Shown here: positions 8,084 to 13,679 of the stretch, piece by piece
Position numbering within the stretch: position 1 is the stretch's first letter
How the letters are laid out: the number at the start of each line of letters is the position of its first letter
Assembly: GCA_030706015.1 (NCBI GenBank)
Contig: JAUZPI010000003.1
Location: 1-64,000 of the forward strand
From: Bacillota bacterium
GTDB taxonomy: Bacteria; Bacillota; Clostridia; Clostridiales; Clostridiaceae
Length of the DNA: 64,000 bases
Direction: 5' to 3'
Notes under the pieces: model-generated
The model's input: the letters and a program-made list of their open reading frames with translations, nothing else
Told to the model about the DNA's origin: nothing
Databases searched by the model: none
Translations under genes and position numbers: made by a program

Positions 8084-8158
8084 ATGCCAATATTGGTTGT
8101 TGGAGCTTTAATTTTAGCAGCTGTTTCTGAATCAGTTTTATTTAATTATTACTATTAA
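8084..8158 (+). CDS. Tiny hydrophobic peptide starting MPIL (24 aa)
   Basis: A plus-strand ORF beginning MPILVVGALILAAVSES and ending in NYYY, with GAAAGG upstream of the ATG. It is opposite in orientation to the surrounding genes. Its first 14 bases, ATGCCAATATTGGT, differ by one base from the start of one member of the minigene array at 34235-34255, which suggests common origin. It could be a membrane peptide or a signal. It is too short to confirm from composition alone. Confidence 0.5.
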   Translation: MPILVVGALILAAVSESVLFNYYY

Positions 8159-8218
8159 TTGTTAAACCTTTGAAAAATAATCAAGAAAATAACGTAAACT
8201 AGCATAATTTCACTACCT

Positions 8219-8283
8219 ACTCGCATATGCTGAAAGTGTAGCGCAGTGAAGCGAGAGCGAATGTAGCGCACTTAAAGCTTGAT
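8219..8283. repeat. GC-rich direct repeat, oriT-like
   Basis: Two copies of TGTAGCGCA lie 16 bp apart (about 8239-8247 and 8264-8272), enclosing GTGAAGCGAGAGCGAA with two GCGA units. This short block is far more GC-rich than its surroundings. Nick regions of conjugative elements often look like this, and a secretion-type ATPase operon and a ribbon-helix-helix gene lie on either side. No relaxase gene is present in the window, so oriT is only a possibility. It could also be the structured part of a plus-strand RNA that ends at the terminator at 8287-8321. Confidence 0.35.
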
Positions 8284-8286
8284 GCC

Positions 8287-8321
8287 TAAGTCTACCCTTC
8301 TTCGGTAGGCTTATTTTTTTA
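8287..8321 (+). terminator. Plus-strand terminator after the tiny MPIL gene
   Basis: The hairpin TAAGTCTACC / GGTAGGCTTA (one mismatch, loop CTTCTTC) is followed by TTTTTTT on the plus strand. It would end a plus-strand transcript carrying the 24-aa ORF and the GC-rich repeat. Confidence 0.7.
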
Positions 8322-8325
8322 CGGT

Positions 8326-8568
8326 TTATTCCCCCAATATGCTTGATATGGCATTAGAAACACTCTTATCTAATTTATTATCTTTTACAGGCTCCCTGAC
8401 TTCTGGCGGTGGATTATTCTGAATTGTGATATTTGCATATCTGTATTTTAGAAAGAATCTTACAGCATCTTTAATAAAGCAACTCCTATTCCCTTGCCCT
8501 TTTATCTCTAGAAGTAATTTAATATCTTCATCTGTTTCCTTAAAACTTAGAGGAATTGTTTTAGACAT
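8326..8568 (-). CDS. Ribbon-helix-helix DNA-binding protein
   Basis: An 80-aa protein. The N-terminus KTIPLSFKETDEDIKLLLEI, followed by SCFIKDAVRFFLKY, fits a beta-strand and two-helix RHH fold as in plasmid partition adaptors and relaxosome accessory proteins; the C-terminal ~30 residues look disordered. GGAG lies upstream of the ATG. The upstream DNA (8584-8692) is crowded with TCTATNTAGA-like motifs, the likely operator or centromere. It is probably self-regulated and may act on the neighbouring oriT-like repeat or as a partition-type protein. Confidence 0.65.
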   Translation of the reverse strand: MSKTIPLSFKETDEDIKLLLEIKGQGNRSCFIKDAVRFFLKYRYANITIQNNPPPEVREPVKDNKLDKSVSNAISSILGE

Positions 8569-8583
8569 ATATATTTCTGCTCC

Positions 8584-8692
8584 TTTCTATATAGATTTAG
8601 ATAGAAATATCTATAGGTTGCCATTAGGTTTGAATGCTTTTCTATCTAGTTCTATATATATCTATGTAGTTTTGTATAGAAAATTGCCTGTC
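8584..8692. repeat. Operator/centromere-like array of CTAT/ATAG motifs
   Basis: About 110 bp upstream of the RHH gene carry repeated 5-6 bp motifs in both orientations: TCTATATAGA (a perfect palindrome), TTTAGATAGA, AATATCTATAGG, TTTTCTATCTAG, TCTATATATATCTATG and GTATAGAAAA. The outer pair TTTTCTAT / ATAGAAAA is inverted. Closely spaced repeats like this are typical RHH binding sites. Confidence 0.6.
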
Positions 8693-8744
8693 CCCTTTAA
8701 TTTTTTATAAAATTTTTCTAAAAAGTTAAATAAAAAAATAGCAT

Positions 8745-8954
8745 CTACTCAAGATGCCATATTTCCTCTACTCTTTTATTAAGTTTTTTAGCTACCTTTA
8801 GAGCTATAAGTAAAGGTGGAGTTGATTCTTCATTCTCCCACTTTATGTACGTTTGTATTGATATATCTATCATTCTGGCAAATTCACTTTTACTATCAAT
8901 CATGTATTCCTTAAGTCTTATCTCTTTTAATTTGCATTTAAAACCTTTACTCAA
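8745..8954 (-). CDS. Small Cro/CI-type HTH regulator
   Basis: A 69-aa XRE-family protein: KLKEIRLKEYMIDSKSEFAR, then MIDISIQTYIKWENEESTPP and ALKVAKKLNKRVEEIWHLE, a complete five-helix HTH. I prefer a TTG start at 8954, because the GTG at 8963 lies inside the GAGGTG ribosome site. It faces the small membrane peptide gene at 9045 across about 90 bp, so the two may form a divergent regulated pair. Confidence 0.8.
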   Translation of the reverse strand: MSKGFKCKLKEIRLKEYMIDSKSEFARMIDISIQTYIKWENEESTPPLLIALKVAKKLNKRVEEIWHLE

Positions 8955-9044
8955 GTTAATCACCTCACAACTTTAGCATATGTATTATTTCGCCAACTGG
9001 TTATAAAATCCTTTATTTGGTAATAATTTAGCTGAGGTGATTTT

Positions 9045-9155
9045 ATGTATTTTTGTTTGGAGGTATTAAGTATTCTGATATTAATATTAATGTTATTAGT
9101 ACCGATTTGTATTGTATATATTATAGCTTTATTAAGTGCAAAAAAGATGATTTAA
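9045..9155 (+). CDS. 36-aa single-helix membrane peptide
   Basis: A plus-strand ORF with a strong GAGGTG 5 nt before ATG. The peptide (MYFCLEVLSILILILMLLVP ...) is one long membrane helix ending in SAKKMI. It is followed by a clear terminator at 9172-9213 and lies divergent from an HTH regulator. Such peptides include type I toxins and phage membrane effectors; nothing here separates these options. Confidence 0.6.
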   Translation: MYFCLEVLSILILILMLLVPICIVYIIALLSAKKMI

Positions 9156-9171
9156 TGTGAAAATAAGATAA

Positions 9172-9213
9172 AGAAAAACGATTGGTTTTAAAGAATGAAA
9201 CCTATCGTTTTTT
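9172..9213 (+). terminator. Terminator after the 36-aa peptide gene
   Basis: The stem AAAACGATTGGTTT / AAACCTATCGTTTT (one mismatch) ends in a run of seven Ts on the plus strand. The A-rich other flank means it may also work on the minus strand. Confidence 0.85.
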
Positions 9214-9324
9214 TATAAAATTCATGTATTATTAATTCAAATAGGAAGAAAAGTGGCTTAAGACAGCATAATGCAAGCACTTAGTAGCATTTACAACCTA
9301 TTAAAATTTACAAAAGAAATAAGC

Positions 9325-9371
9325 AGTATTGTTAAAATAAGCTCAGTTACAAGCAGAAAATTAACAATACT
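9325..9371. repeat. 11-bp perfect inverted repeat
   Basis: AGTATTGTTAA (9325-9335) and TTAACAATACT (9361-9371) form a perfect inverted repeat with a 25-nt loop. It lies downstream of the HEPN gene on the minus strand, where it may act as a weak terminator; the T-run is poor. The rest of 9214-9455 holds only repeat copy A1. Confidence 0.6.
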
Positions 9372-9383
9372 TCATAATGAAAA

Positions 9384-9425
9384 GGACATGTTATTACTTC
9401 ATTAGAAGTTTTGACATATTCACTG
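9384..9425. repeat. Cassette flank repeat, copy A1
   Basis: About 40 bp (GGACATGTTATTAC ... AGAAGTTTTGACAT) that closely match copy A2 at 10672-10713. Each copy lies just 3' of an accessory gene (the HEPN gene here, the coiled-coil gene at A2). They may be operators, recombination boundaries, or relics of a cassette duplication. Confidence 0.6.
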
Positions 9426-9455
9426 TTTTTTAACCCCCAGATTTATAACATAAAA

Positions 9456-10535
9456 CTAATTTATATGTGTAATAAATTCTTTGAGGATTTCGCTGATATG
9501 TATAAAATATTCATTATTAATAACAGCAAAATCCCCATACTCAAGCCTATAGATATTATACTTTTCTTTTTCCTCTAAGTATTGTTTATCCACAATGCCA
9601 TTATTATGTACATGAATATTCCTTCTTTTTACCATTTCAATGATATCAGTGAAGATATTTTTATCTTTAATAGTAAATAGTTCCTCATTGAATTCGTACA
9701 AAGTAAGTAATAGTTTATAAAGATGTATATTATCAAGAGCTTCTTTTACTAGGTTAGTTTTAAATTCATCGAAATTCTTGCATTTTCCAATGTCTGTATA
9801 TGAAACTTTTCCTTTTGGAACTAGCTTATCAATACATTTAAAAAAATTATTGCAATATATTTCTTCAGATATTTCGTACATTATAGCATCAAATGCCGTA
9901 ATTAATAAAATGAAGGATTGTCTGTATATATTAATTGGATTATTATCATCAAAAATATTATATAAGGTTTTTAAATTTACTAATTTATCATAATTATAAT
10001 TCAATTTAGCCACGTAATAATTATTATATTCTATCTTGCAGTATTCAATTAGTTTTTTATAATCTTCTATGCTAAATCTAGAGTAGTATTTTCGACCATC
10101 AGGCGTAAACCTTTCTATCTCGTTCTTTAATTCTTCCGCTGAAAGATTATTGATATATTCTTCATACGATCCATCTACATAACACGGGTCTAGATAATTT
10201 AATAGGCCATGCTCCTTTTTTAAAATTTCTAACGATTCTGCCCATGATGGAATTTTTATTATATTATAAACTTTTCTCTCTTGTTCATAATTTTTAAGTT
10301 CAACATTAATTTCTTCATATATTTGTTTTATTATTGATTGATTTTGCTTGTGTTCATTGGATTCGCTAGCATATAAATTAAATCCCTTTACTAATTTTTC
10401 AATATTTTCTGTCTCAATATAAACACACAGATCCTTATACTGCATATAGAAATTATCTTCAATATACTGAACATAATTTAATATTGTTTCTAGTTCGCCT
10501 AAAAATCTATTTATGGATAATTGAAGAGAATCCAT
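9456..10535 (-). CDS. HEPN-motif protein, probable RNase-type defence effector
   Basis: A 359-aa soluble protein, mostly helical. Near the C-terminus (residues 304-320) it has RRNIHVHNNGIVDKQYL, which contains the R-N-x3-H motif (R305, H310) of HEPN ribonucleases and closely resembles the RN..VHN.G.VD..YL signature of HEPN domains found in abortive-infection proteins. HEPN enzymes cleave RNA, often tRNA, after activation. The N-terminal 200 residues have no recognisable domain and may sense infection. It is a single gene, flanked by related repeats, in the accessory zone after the lysis genes. A role in blocking other phages is inferred from family and location. Confidence 0.65.
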   Translation of the reverse strand: MDSLQLSINRFLGELETILNYVQYIEDNFYMQYKDLCVYIETENIEKLVKGFNLYASESNEHKQNQSIIKQIYEEINVELKNYEQERKVYNIIKIPSWAESLEILKKEHGLLNYLDPCYVDGSYEEYINNLSAEELKNEIERFTPDGRKYYSRFSIEDYKKLIEYCKIEYNNYYVAKLNYNYDKLVNLKTLYNIFDDNNPINIYRQSFILLITAFDAIMYEISEEIYCNNFFKCIDKLVPKGKVSYTDIGKCKNFDEFKTNLVKEALDNIHLYKLLLTLYEFNEELFTIKDKNIFTDIIEMVKRRNIHVHNNGIVDKQYLEEKEKYNIYRLEYGDFAVINNEYFIHISEILKEFITHIN

Positions 10536-10605
10536 TTTATCTACTCCTTTCTTTTTTCATATTTCACAAAACATTTGTATTCGATTTTATTTTATGAAAA
10601 AGTGA

Positions 10606-10650
10606 AATAAATCCTAGGACTGGCAAATGCCAATTCTGGGGGATTATTAT
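10606..10650 (-). terminator. Terminator-like hairpin H1 (related to H2)
   Basis: The imperfect stem AATCCTAGGACTGGC / GCCAATTCTGGGGGATT with loop AAAT matches hairpin H2 at 11624-11662 in loop and layout. It lies downstream of the gene at 10748-11545 on the minus strand and is followed by a T-rich stretch. It looks like a diverged copy of the late-operon terminator. Confidence 0.65.
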
Positions 10651-10670
10651 GTTACTTATGTTAAGATTAA

Positions 10671-10713
10671 AGGACATGTCATCACCTGTTGATTGAAGTA
10701 TTGACATGTCAAT
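10671..10713. repeat. Cassette flank repeat, copy A2
   Basis: Begins AGGACATGTCATCACC and ends ATTGACATGTC. It contains the palindrome GACATGTC twice, about 22 bp apart, and the 14-bp palindrome ATTGACATGTCAAT. It is related to copy A1 at 9384-9425. Confidence 0.6.
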
Positions 10714-10747
10714 ATTAATTTAAAAATATTAATTTAAAAATGAAAAA

Positions 10748-11545
10748 CTATATCTCCCAAGCATCATCGCTCATGTATTTACAAGGTTCTTTTTCCACCT
10801 CATTGACTTTTACTCTAAAAATCTTTCCCAAAAACTCATTTTGTACCTCATCTTGCAACATTTTTAAAAGATATTGCAGTTTTTCAGCATTATCATCAAA
10901 GAATATTCTAAAGAATACAAGTTGATTTATATCTTTCTCGGAAAATTGTTCACACTTATCAAAATGGTTTGATGCTGTATATCGTGCAGTGTTTAAAGTA
11001 TTTTTTTGAGTATCATATATCTTGGAGTATAGTTCATTAATATCTTTTATTCGATCTTGAAATTTATAGAGTATAATAATTCGCGTTTCAAAAATGTTAT
11101 TTAATGCTTTAATCTCATTGCTACATTTTTCTCCAGAGTTTTTAATATTCTCATATTCTTTCATTAGCGAATCTATAACCATTAAAGTACTATTAGCTAG
11201 ATCTTTTTCTATTTTAGATTTACTTGAAATATCTCTCAAAGTTATATACATCTCACATAGACAATAAGTTCTACTGTAATCAATTATATTCTCAATAAAA
11301 TTATACATTTTTACTATTTCTTCATGGATTGATGTTATTTTATCTGTAATAAGTTCTGATACCTTTAGTTGTAAATCAGTTTTAAGCTTACTTTTTTCTC
11401 TAATTGATGAAATTACGCCGGTCAAAACAGCTCCACTAACTGCACCACCACATAAAGTGACAACCTTACTCCAATCAATATCAGCTATTAGTTTAAAAAT
11501 TGCATAACTAGTTTGGGGATCAGCCATCATCCAACACTCCTTCAT
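10748..11545 (-). CDS. Membrane-anchored coiled-coil accessory protein (unknown)
   Basis: A 265-aa protein with one N-terminal hydrophobic stretch (VVTLCGGAVSGAVLTGVIS, about residues 31-49), followed by a basic turn and a long helical, charged region with coiled-coil character. No catalytic motif is seen. It is a separate unit with a terminator-like hairpin on each side and shares flanking repeats with the HEPN gene. Membrane-tethered helical proteins occur in defence and superinfection-exclusion systems, but no function can be assigned. The start at 11545 has AAGGAG inside the first codons (MKECW); the ATG at residue 6 or 7 is a possible alternative. Confidence 0.6.
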   Translation of the reverse strand: MKECWMMADPQTSYAIFKLIADIDWSKVVTLCGGAVSGAVLTGVISSIREKSKLKTDLQLKVSELITDKITSIHEEIVKMYNFIENIIDYSRTYCLCEMYITLRDISSKSKIEKDLANSTLMVIDSLMKEYENIKNSGEKCSNEIKALNNIFETRIIILYKFQDRIKDINELYSKIYDTQKNTLNTARYTASNHFDKCEQFSEKDINQLVFFRIFFDDNAEKLQYLLKMLQDEVQNEFLGKIFRVKVNEVEKEPCKYMSDDAWEI

Positions 11546-11623
11546 TTTCCTATAGTATTAAACATGAAACGCACATATATCTTATTCTACACATAATATC
11601 TCTTTCCTTCAAAAAATAAGAAA

Positions 11624-11662
11624 AAACCCCCAAGGCTAGCAAATGCTAATCCTGGGGGTTTA
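11624..11662 (-). terminator. Late-operon terminator H2
   Basis: A long stem AAACCCCCAAGGCTAGC / GCTAATCCTGGGGGTTT with loop AAAT is followed on the minus strand by TTTTTTCTTATTTTTT. It starts at the stop codon of the holin gene and ends the late transcript. Because the stem arms are bounded by A and T runs it could work in both directions. Confidence 0.9.
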
Positions 11663-12034
11663 CTATGCTGTAGTTTTATTTTTACTAATATTAATCTCAG
11701 CCACTCCAGCTTTTATAATATTGAAAATTTCATCTTCTTTTAGTCCTGTCTTTCCTTCAATAAGTTCTAACACCTTAGAATGCTTAAAAGTACCTTCCCA
11801 ATTGAATTCCTTACCTAACTGCTCCACTGCCATTACGGTTTCTCTTATTGTTTGTTTATCTTTATTATACTGTTCAGTTCCCATACTTTGCTCTAAGGCT
11901 TCTTTTTGTTTGCTTATCAATTCTTTTTTAGCATCAAGGTATGATTTTACCTGTCTTCTGGCTACCTCTAAAATAGTGCCTATAACGGCCACTAAAATTG
12001 GTACAATAATTTGATTTATAACTAATTCTTTCAT
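11663..12034 (-). CDS. Phage holin, LLH-type
   Basis: A 123-aa protein with one N-terminal membrane helix (IIVPILVAVIGTILEVA) and a charged helical tail (ARRQVKSYLDAKKELISKQK), the plan of LLH-family holins. Holins form lesions in the membrane that let the endolysin reach the wall and set lysis time. It is the last gene of the late operon, immediately after the endolysin. Confidence 0.8.
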   Translation of the reverse strand: MKELVINQIIVPILVAVIGTILEVARRQVKSYLDAKKELISKQKEALEQSMGTEQYNKDKQTIRETVMAVEQLGKEFNWEGTFKHSKVLELIEGKTGLKEDEIFNIIKAGVAEINISKNKTTA

Positions 12035-12085
12035 CAGAATCCCTCCATGAATTTAATAATAAAAGAGCCTAGATAAATCTAAACT

Positions 12086-13081
12086 CTAGCAATTCTCGTC
12101 CAAAAGTTTTGACCAAGTTTGAGAACCGACCACGCCATCAGGAACTAATCTGTGTGATGCCTGCCAGTTCTGAACATTAATTTTAGTTTGATTTCCAAAG
12201 GTTCCATCAATTGAGCCGCCACATCTGTATTGAATATACCTAGTAGCATATTCATAGTGTGGGTAAGGTACTCCATCAACTGATCTACTCAAAATTTGGT
12301 CTGCTGCTCCAGCTGTTCTTGGGCCCCATATTCCATCTACAGATAAACCCATTGCTTTTTGGAACTCTCTAATAGTAGAATCTGTTTGAGGTCCTTCTAT
12401 TCCATCTACAACTAGATTTTTCTTTAACAGAGTGTTTAACTGTTGCTGAATTGTTTTGATAGTGTCATTGACCTGGGTGATAGCTGCAGCCTCTGCTTTT
12501 ACTGGATTACTGCTTGTATTTCCTGTAAAAATAGCTTCTGAAAATACATCTAAGTCACAATCTCCTGTAATGCCTGGTACACTACCGTGTTCAGAATACT
12601 GCCATCCAACAAAGTTTGGTACTGAAGGTTGATGTGATCCATAGTTTGCAATCCATATTGGAATATCTGTAATGGTAGCTAGGTTAATATATTCGGTAAG
12701 GAATGAGCTGTAAGTATAAAGTACACATTCCTTACCTGCAGCCTTCATAAGATCAAAGAAAGTCCTAACGTTATTTGTAATTTGCTGTAGGCTTTGTCCT
12801 AAATCCACTTCACAATCAATAGCATATTTGCAATCTACAGGCAGTCCAGCAGTGGCATTTATCAAATTATTAACTTCATCCTGCATTGCATTGGCTCTTA
12901 AAAAGTGGTAGAATCCTACCTTTAAACCTACGGATTTTGCTTGGTTATAGTAATCCTTTAAGGTATTTGCCACATAAGTTTTCCCTTCTGTAGCTTTTAT
13001 GTAGACTACCTCTACACCGCTGTTTTTTACTTCTTGAAAATCTACGTTCCCTTGGTATGGTGAAATATCTATTCCCTTCAT
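12086..13081 (-). CDS. Endolysin: GH25 lysozyme with two peptidoglycan-binding repeats
   Basis: A 331-aa muramidase. Residues 1-185 are a glycosyl hydrolase family 25 domain: GIDISPYQGNVDF, VYIKATEG, GFYHFLRA, CKYAIDCEVD (catalytic Asp/Glu) and PIWIANYG. After a linker, two PG_binding_1 repeats follow (about 210-265 and 270-331; VDGIEGPQTDSTIREFQKAM and IDGTFGNQTKINVQNWQ). No signal peptide, so release depends on the holin. The shared VDG-W-G-PRT pattern shows internal duplication. Confidence 0.95.
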   Translation of the reverse strand: MKGIDISPYQGNVDFQEVKNSGVEVVYIKATEGKTYVANTLKDYYNQAKSVGLKVGFYHFLRANAMQDEVNNLINATAGLPVDCKYAIDCEVDLGQSLQQITNNVRTFFDLMKAAGKECVLYTYSSFLTEYINLATITDIPIWIANYGSHQPSVPNFVGWQYSEHGSVPGITGDCDLDVFSEAIFTGNTSSNPVKAEAAAITQVNDTIKTIQQQLNTLLKKNLVVDGIEGPQTDSTIREFQKAMGLSVDGIWGPRTAGAADQILSRSVDGVPYPHYEYATRYIQYRCGGSIDGTFGNQTKINVQNWQASHRLVPDGVVGSQTWSKLLDENC

Positions 13082-13097
13082 AATTGCATCTCTCCCT

Positions 13098-13355
13098 TTA
13101 TCTAATTTTAATTAAATATCCCAAAACAAAAAGGGTAATGGTAACTATAATACCAAAACCCCATTTAAGCGTATTTACTAAGTTTTTAATTTGTTCGCAT
13201 AAACTTTCTATTTTTGTATCAACTGCAGCCCCTCTTTGCTCCAGCTTGTCTAGTCGGTCGCTATGTCCATTTATCCTTTTTTCATGATTATCTAACCTTT
13301 CATCTACTCTTTCGTGGATTTTTTCACATAGTTTTGCATCATAACTTTCGCTCAT
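13098..13355 (-). CDS. XhlA/hemolysin-type lysis accessory protein
   Basis: An 85-aa protein: an amphipathic coiled coil (KIHERVDERLDNHEKRINGH ... LDKLEQRG) followed by one C-terminal membrane helix (WGFGIIVTITLFVLGYLIKI). This is the XhlA plan; in B. subtilis PBSX, XhlA assists the holin in lysis. It lies between the tail genes and the endolysin. Confidence 0.8.
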   Translation of the reverse strand: MSESYDAKLCEKIHERVDERLDNHEKRINGHSDRLDKLEQRGAAVDTKIESLCEQIKNLVNTLKWGFGIIVTITLFVLGYLIKIR

Positions 13356-13383
13356 GGTATACCTCCTTAATTTTCAGTATAAA

Positions 13384-13411
13384 AAAACACCTACTGAGTA
13401 GATGCTATTGG
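13384..13411 (-). terminator. Hairpin at the end of the 91-aa gene
   Basis: The minus-strand stem CATCTAC / GTAGGTG (one G-U pair), loop TCA, is followed by TTTTTTT. It overlaps the stop codon of the gene at 13391-13666, so some late transcripts may end before the lysis genes. Confidence 0.7.
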
Positions 13412-13666
13412 ATACTTGTTTAGTATTGATGTTGTTATTATCTCGAGTTGTTTAGTTTCAATATTAACTTTGTATCCTATAGGGCTATTAATAACAGTAG
13501 TATCCTTGTCTACCACTACAACATCAATGATTATGGATAATTCTGCCGAATGATCTCCAAAATAAACATTTATGTCTTGAATACCAGTTGCAATTGAGTA
13601 AATATCACCATTACTCTTATAGTAAAAAACTGTCATACTATTGCTCATTTCAGTTATATCAGCCAT
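13391..13666 (-). CDS. Small tail-region protein, unknown
   Basis: A 91-aa protein (MADITEMSNSMTVFYYKSNG ...) predicted to be mostly beta strand. Its place between the tail endopeptidase and the lysis genes is where phages encode small baseplate or fibre accessory proteins. No family recognised. Confidence 0.6.
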   Translation of the reverse strand: MADITEMSNSMTVFYYKSNGDIYSIATGIQDINVYFGDHSAELSIIIDVVVVDKDTTVINSPIGYKVNIETKQLEIITTSILNKYPIASTQ

Positions 13667-13679
13667 CTGTATTCCTCCT

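Noticed and set aside
8219..8283. Possible CRISPR or tRNA structure
   Set aside because: Only two repeat copies, no spacers, no cloverleaf. No CRISPR array, tRNA or rRNA was recognised anywhere in the window.
13098..13355. Hemolysin toxin
   Set aside because: The family name is historical; context and topology fit a lysis accessory protein.
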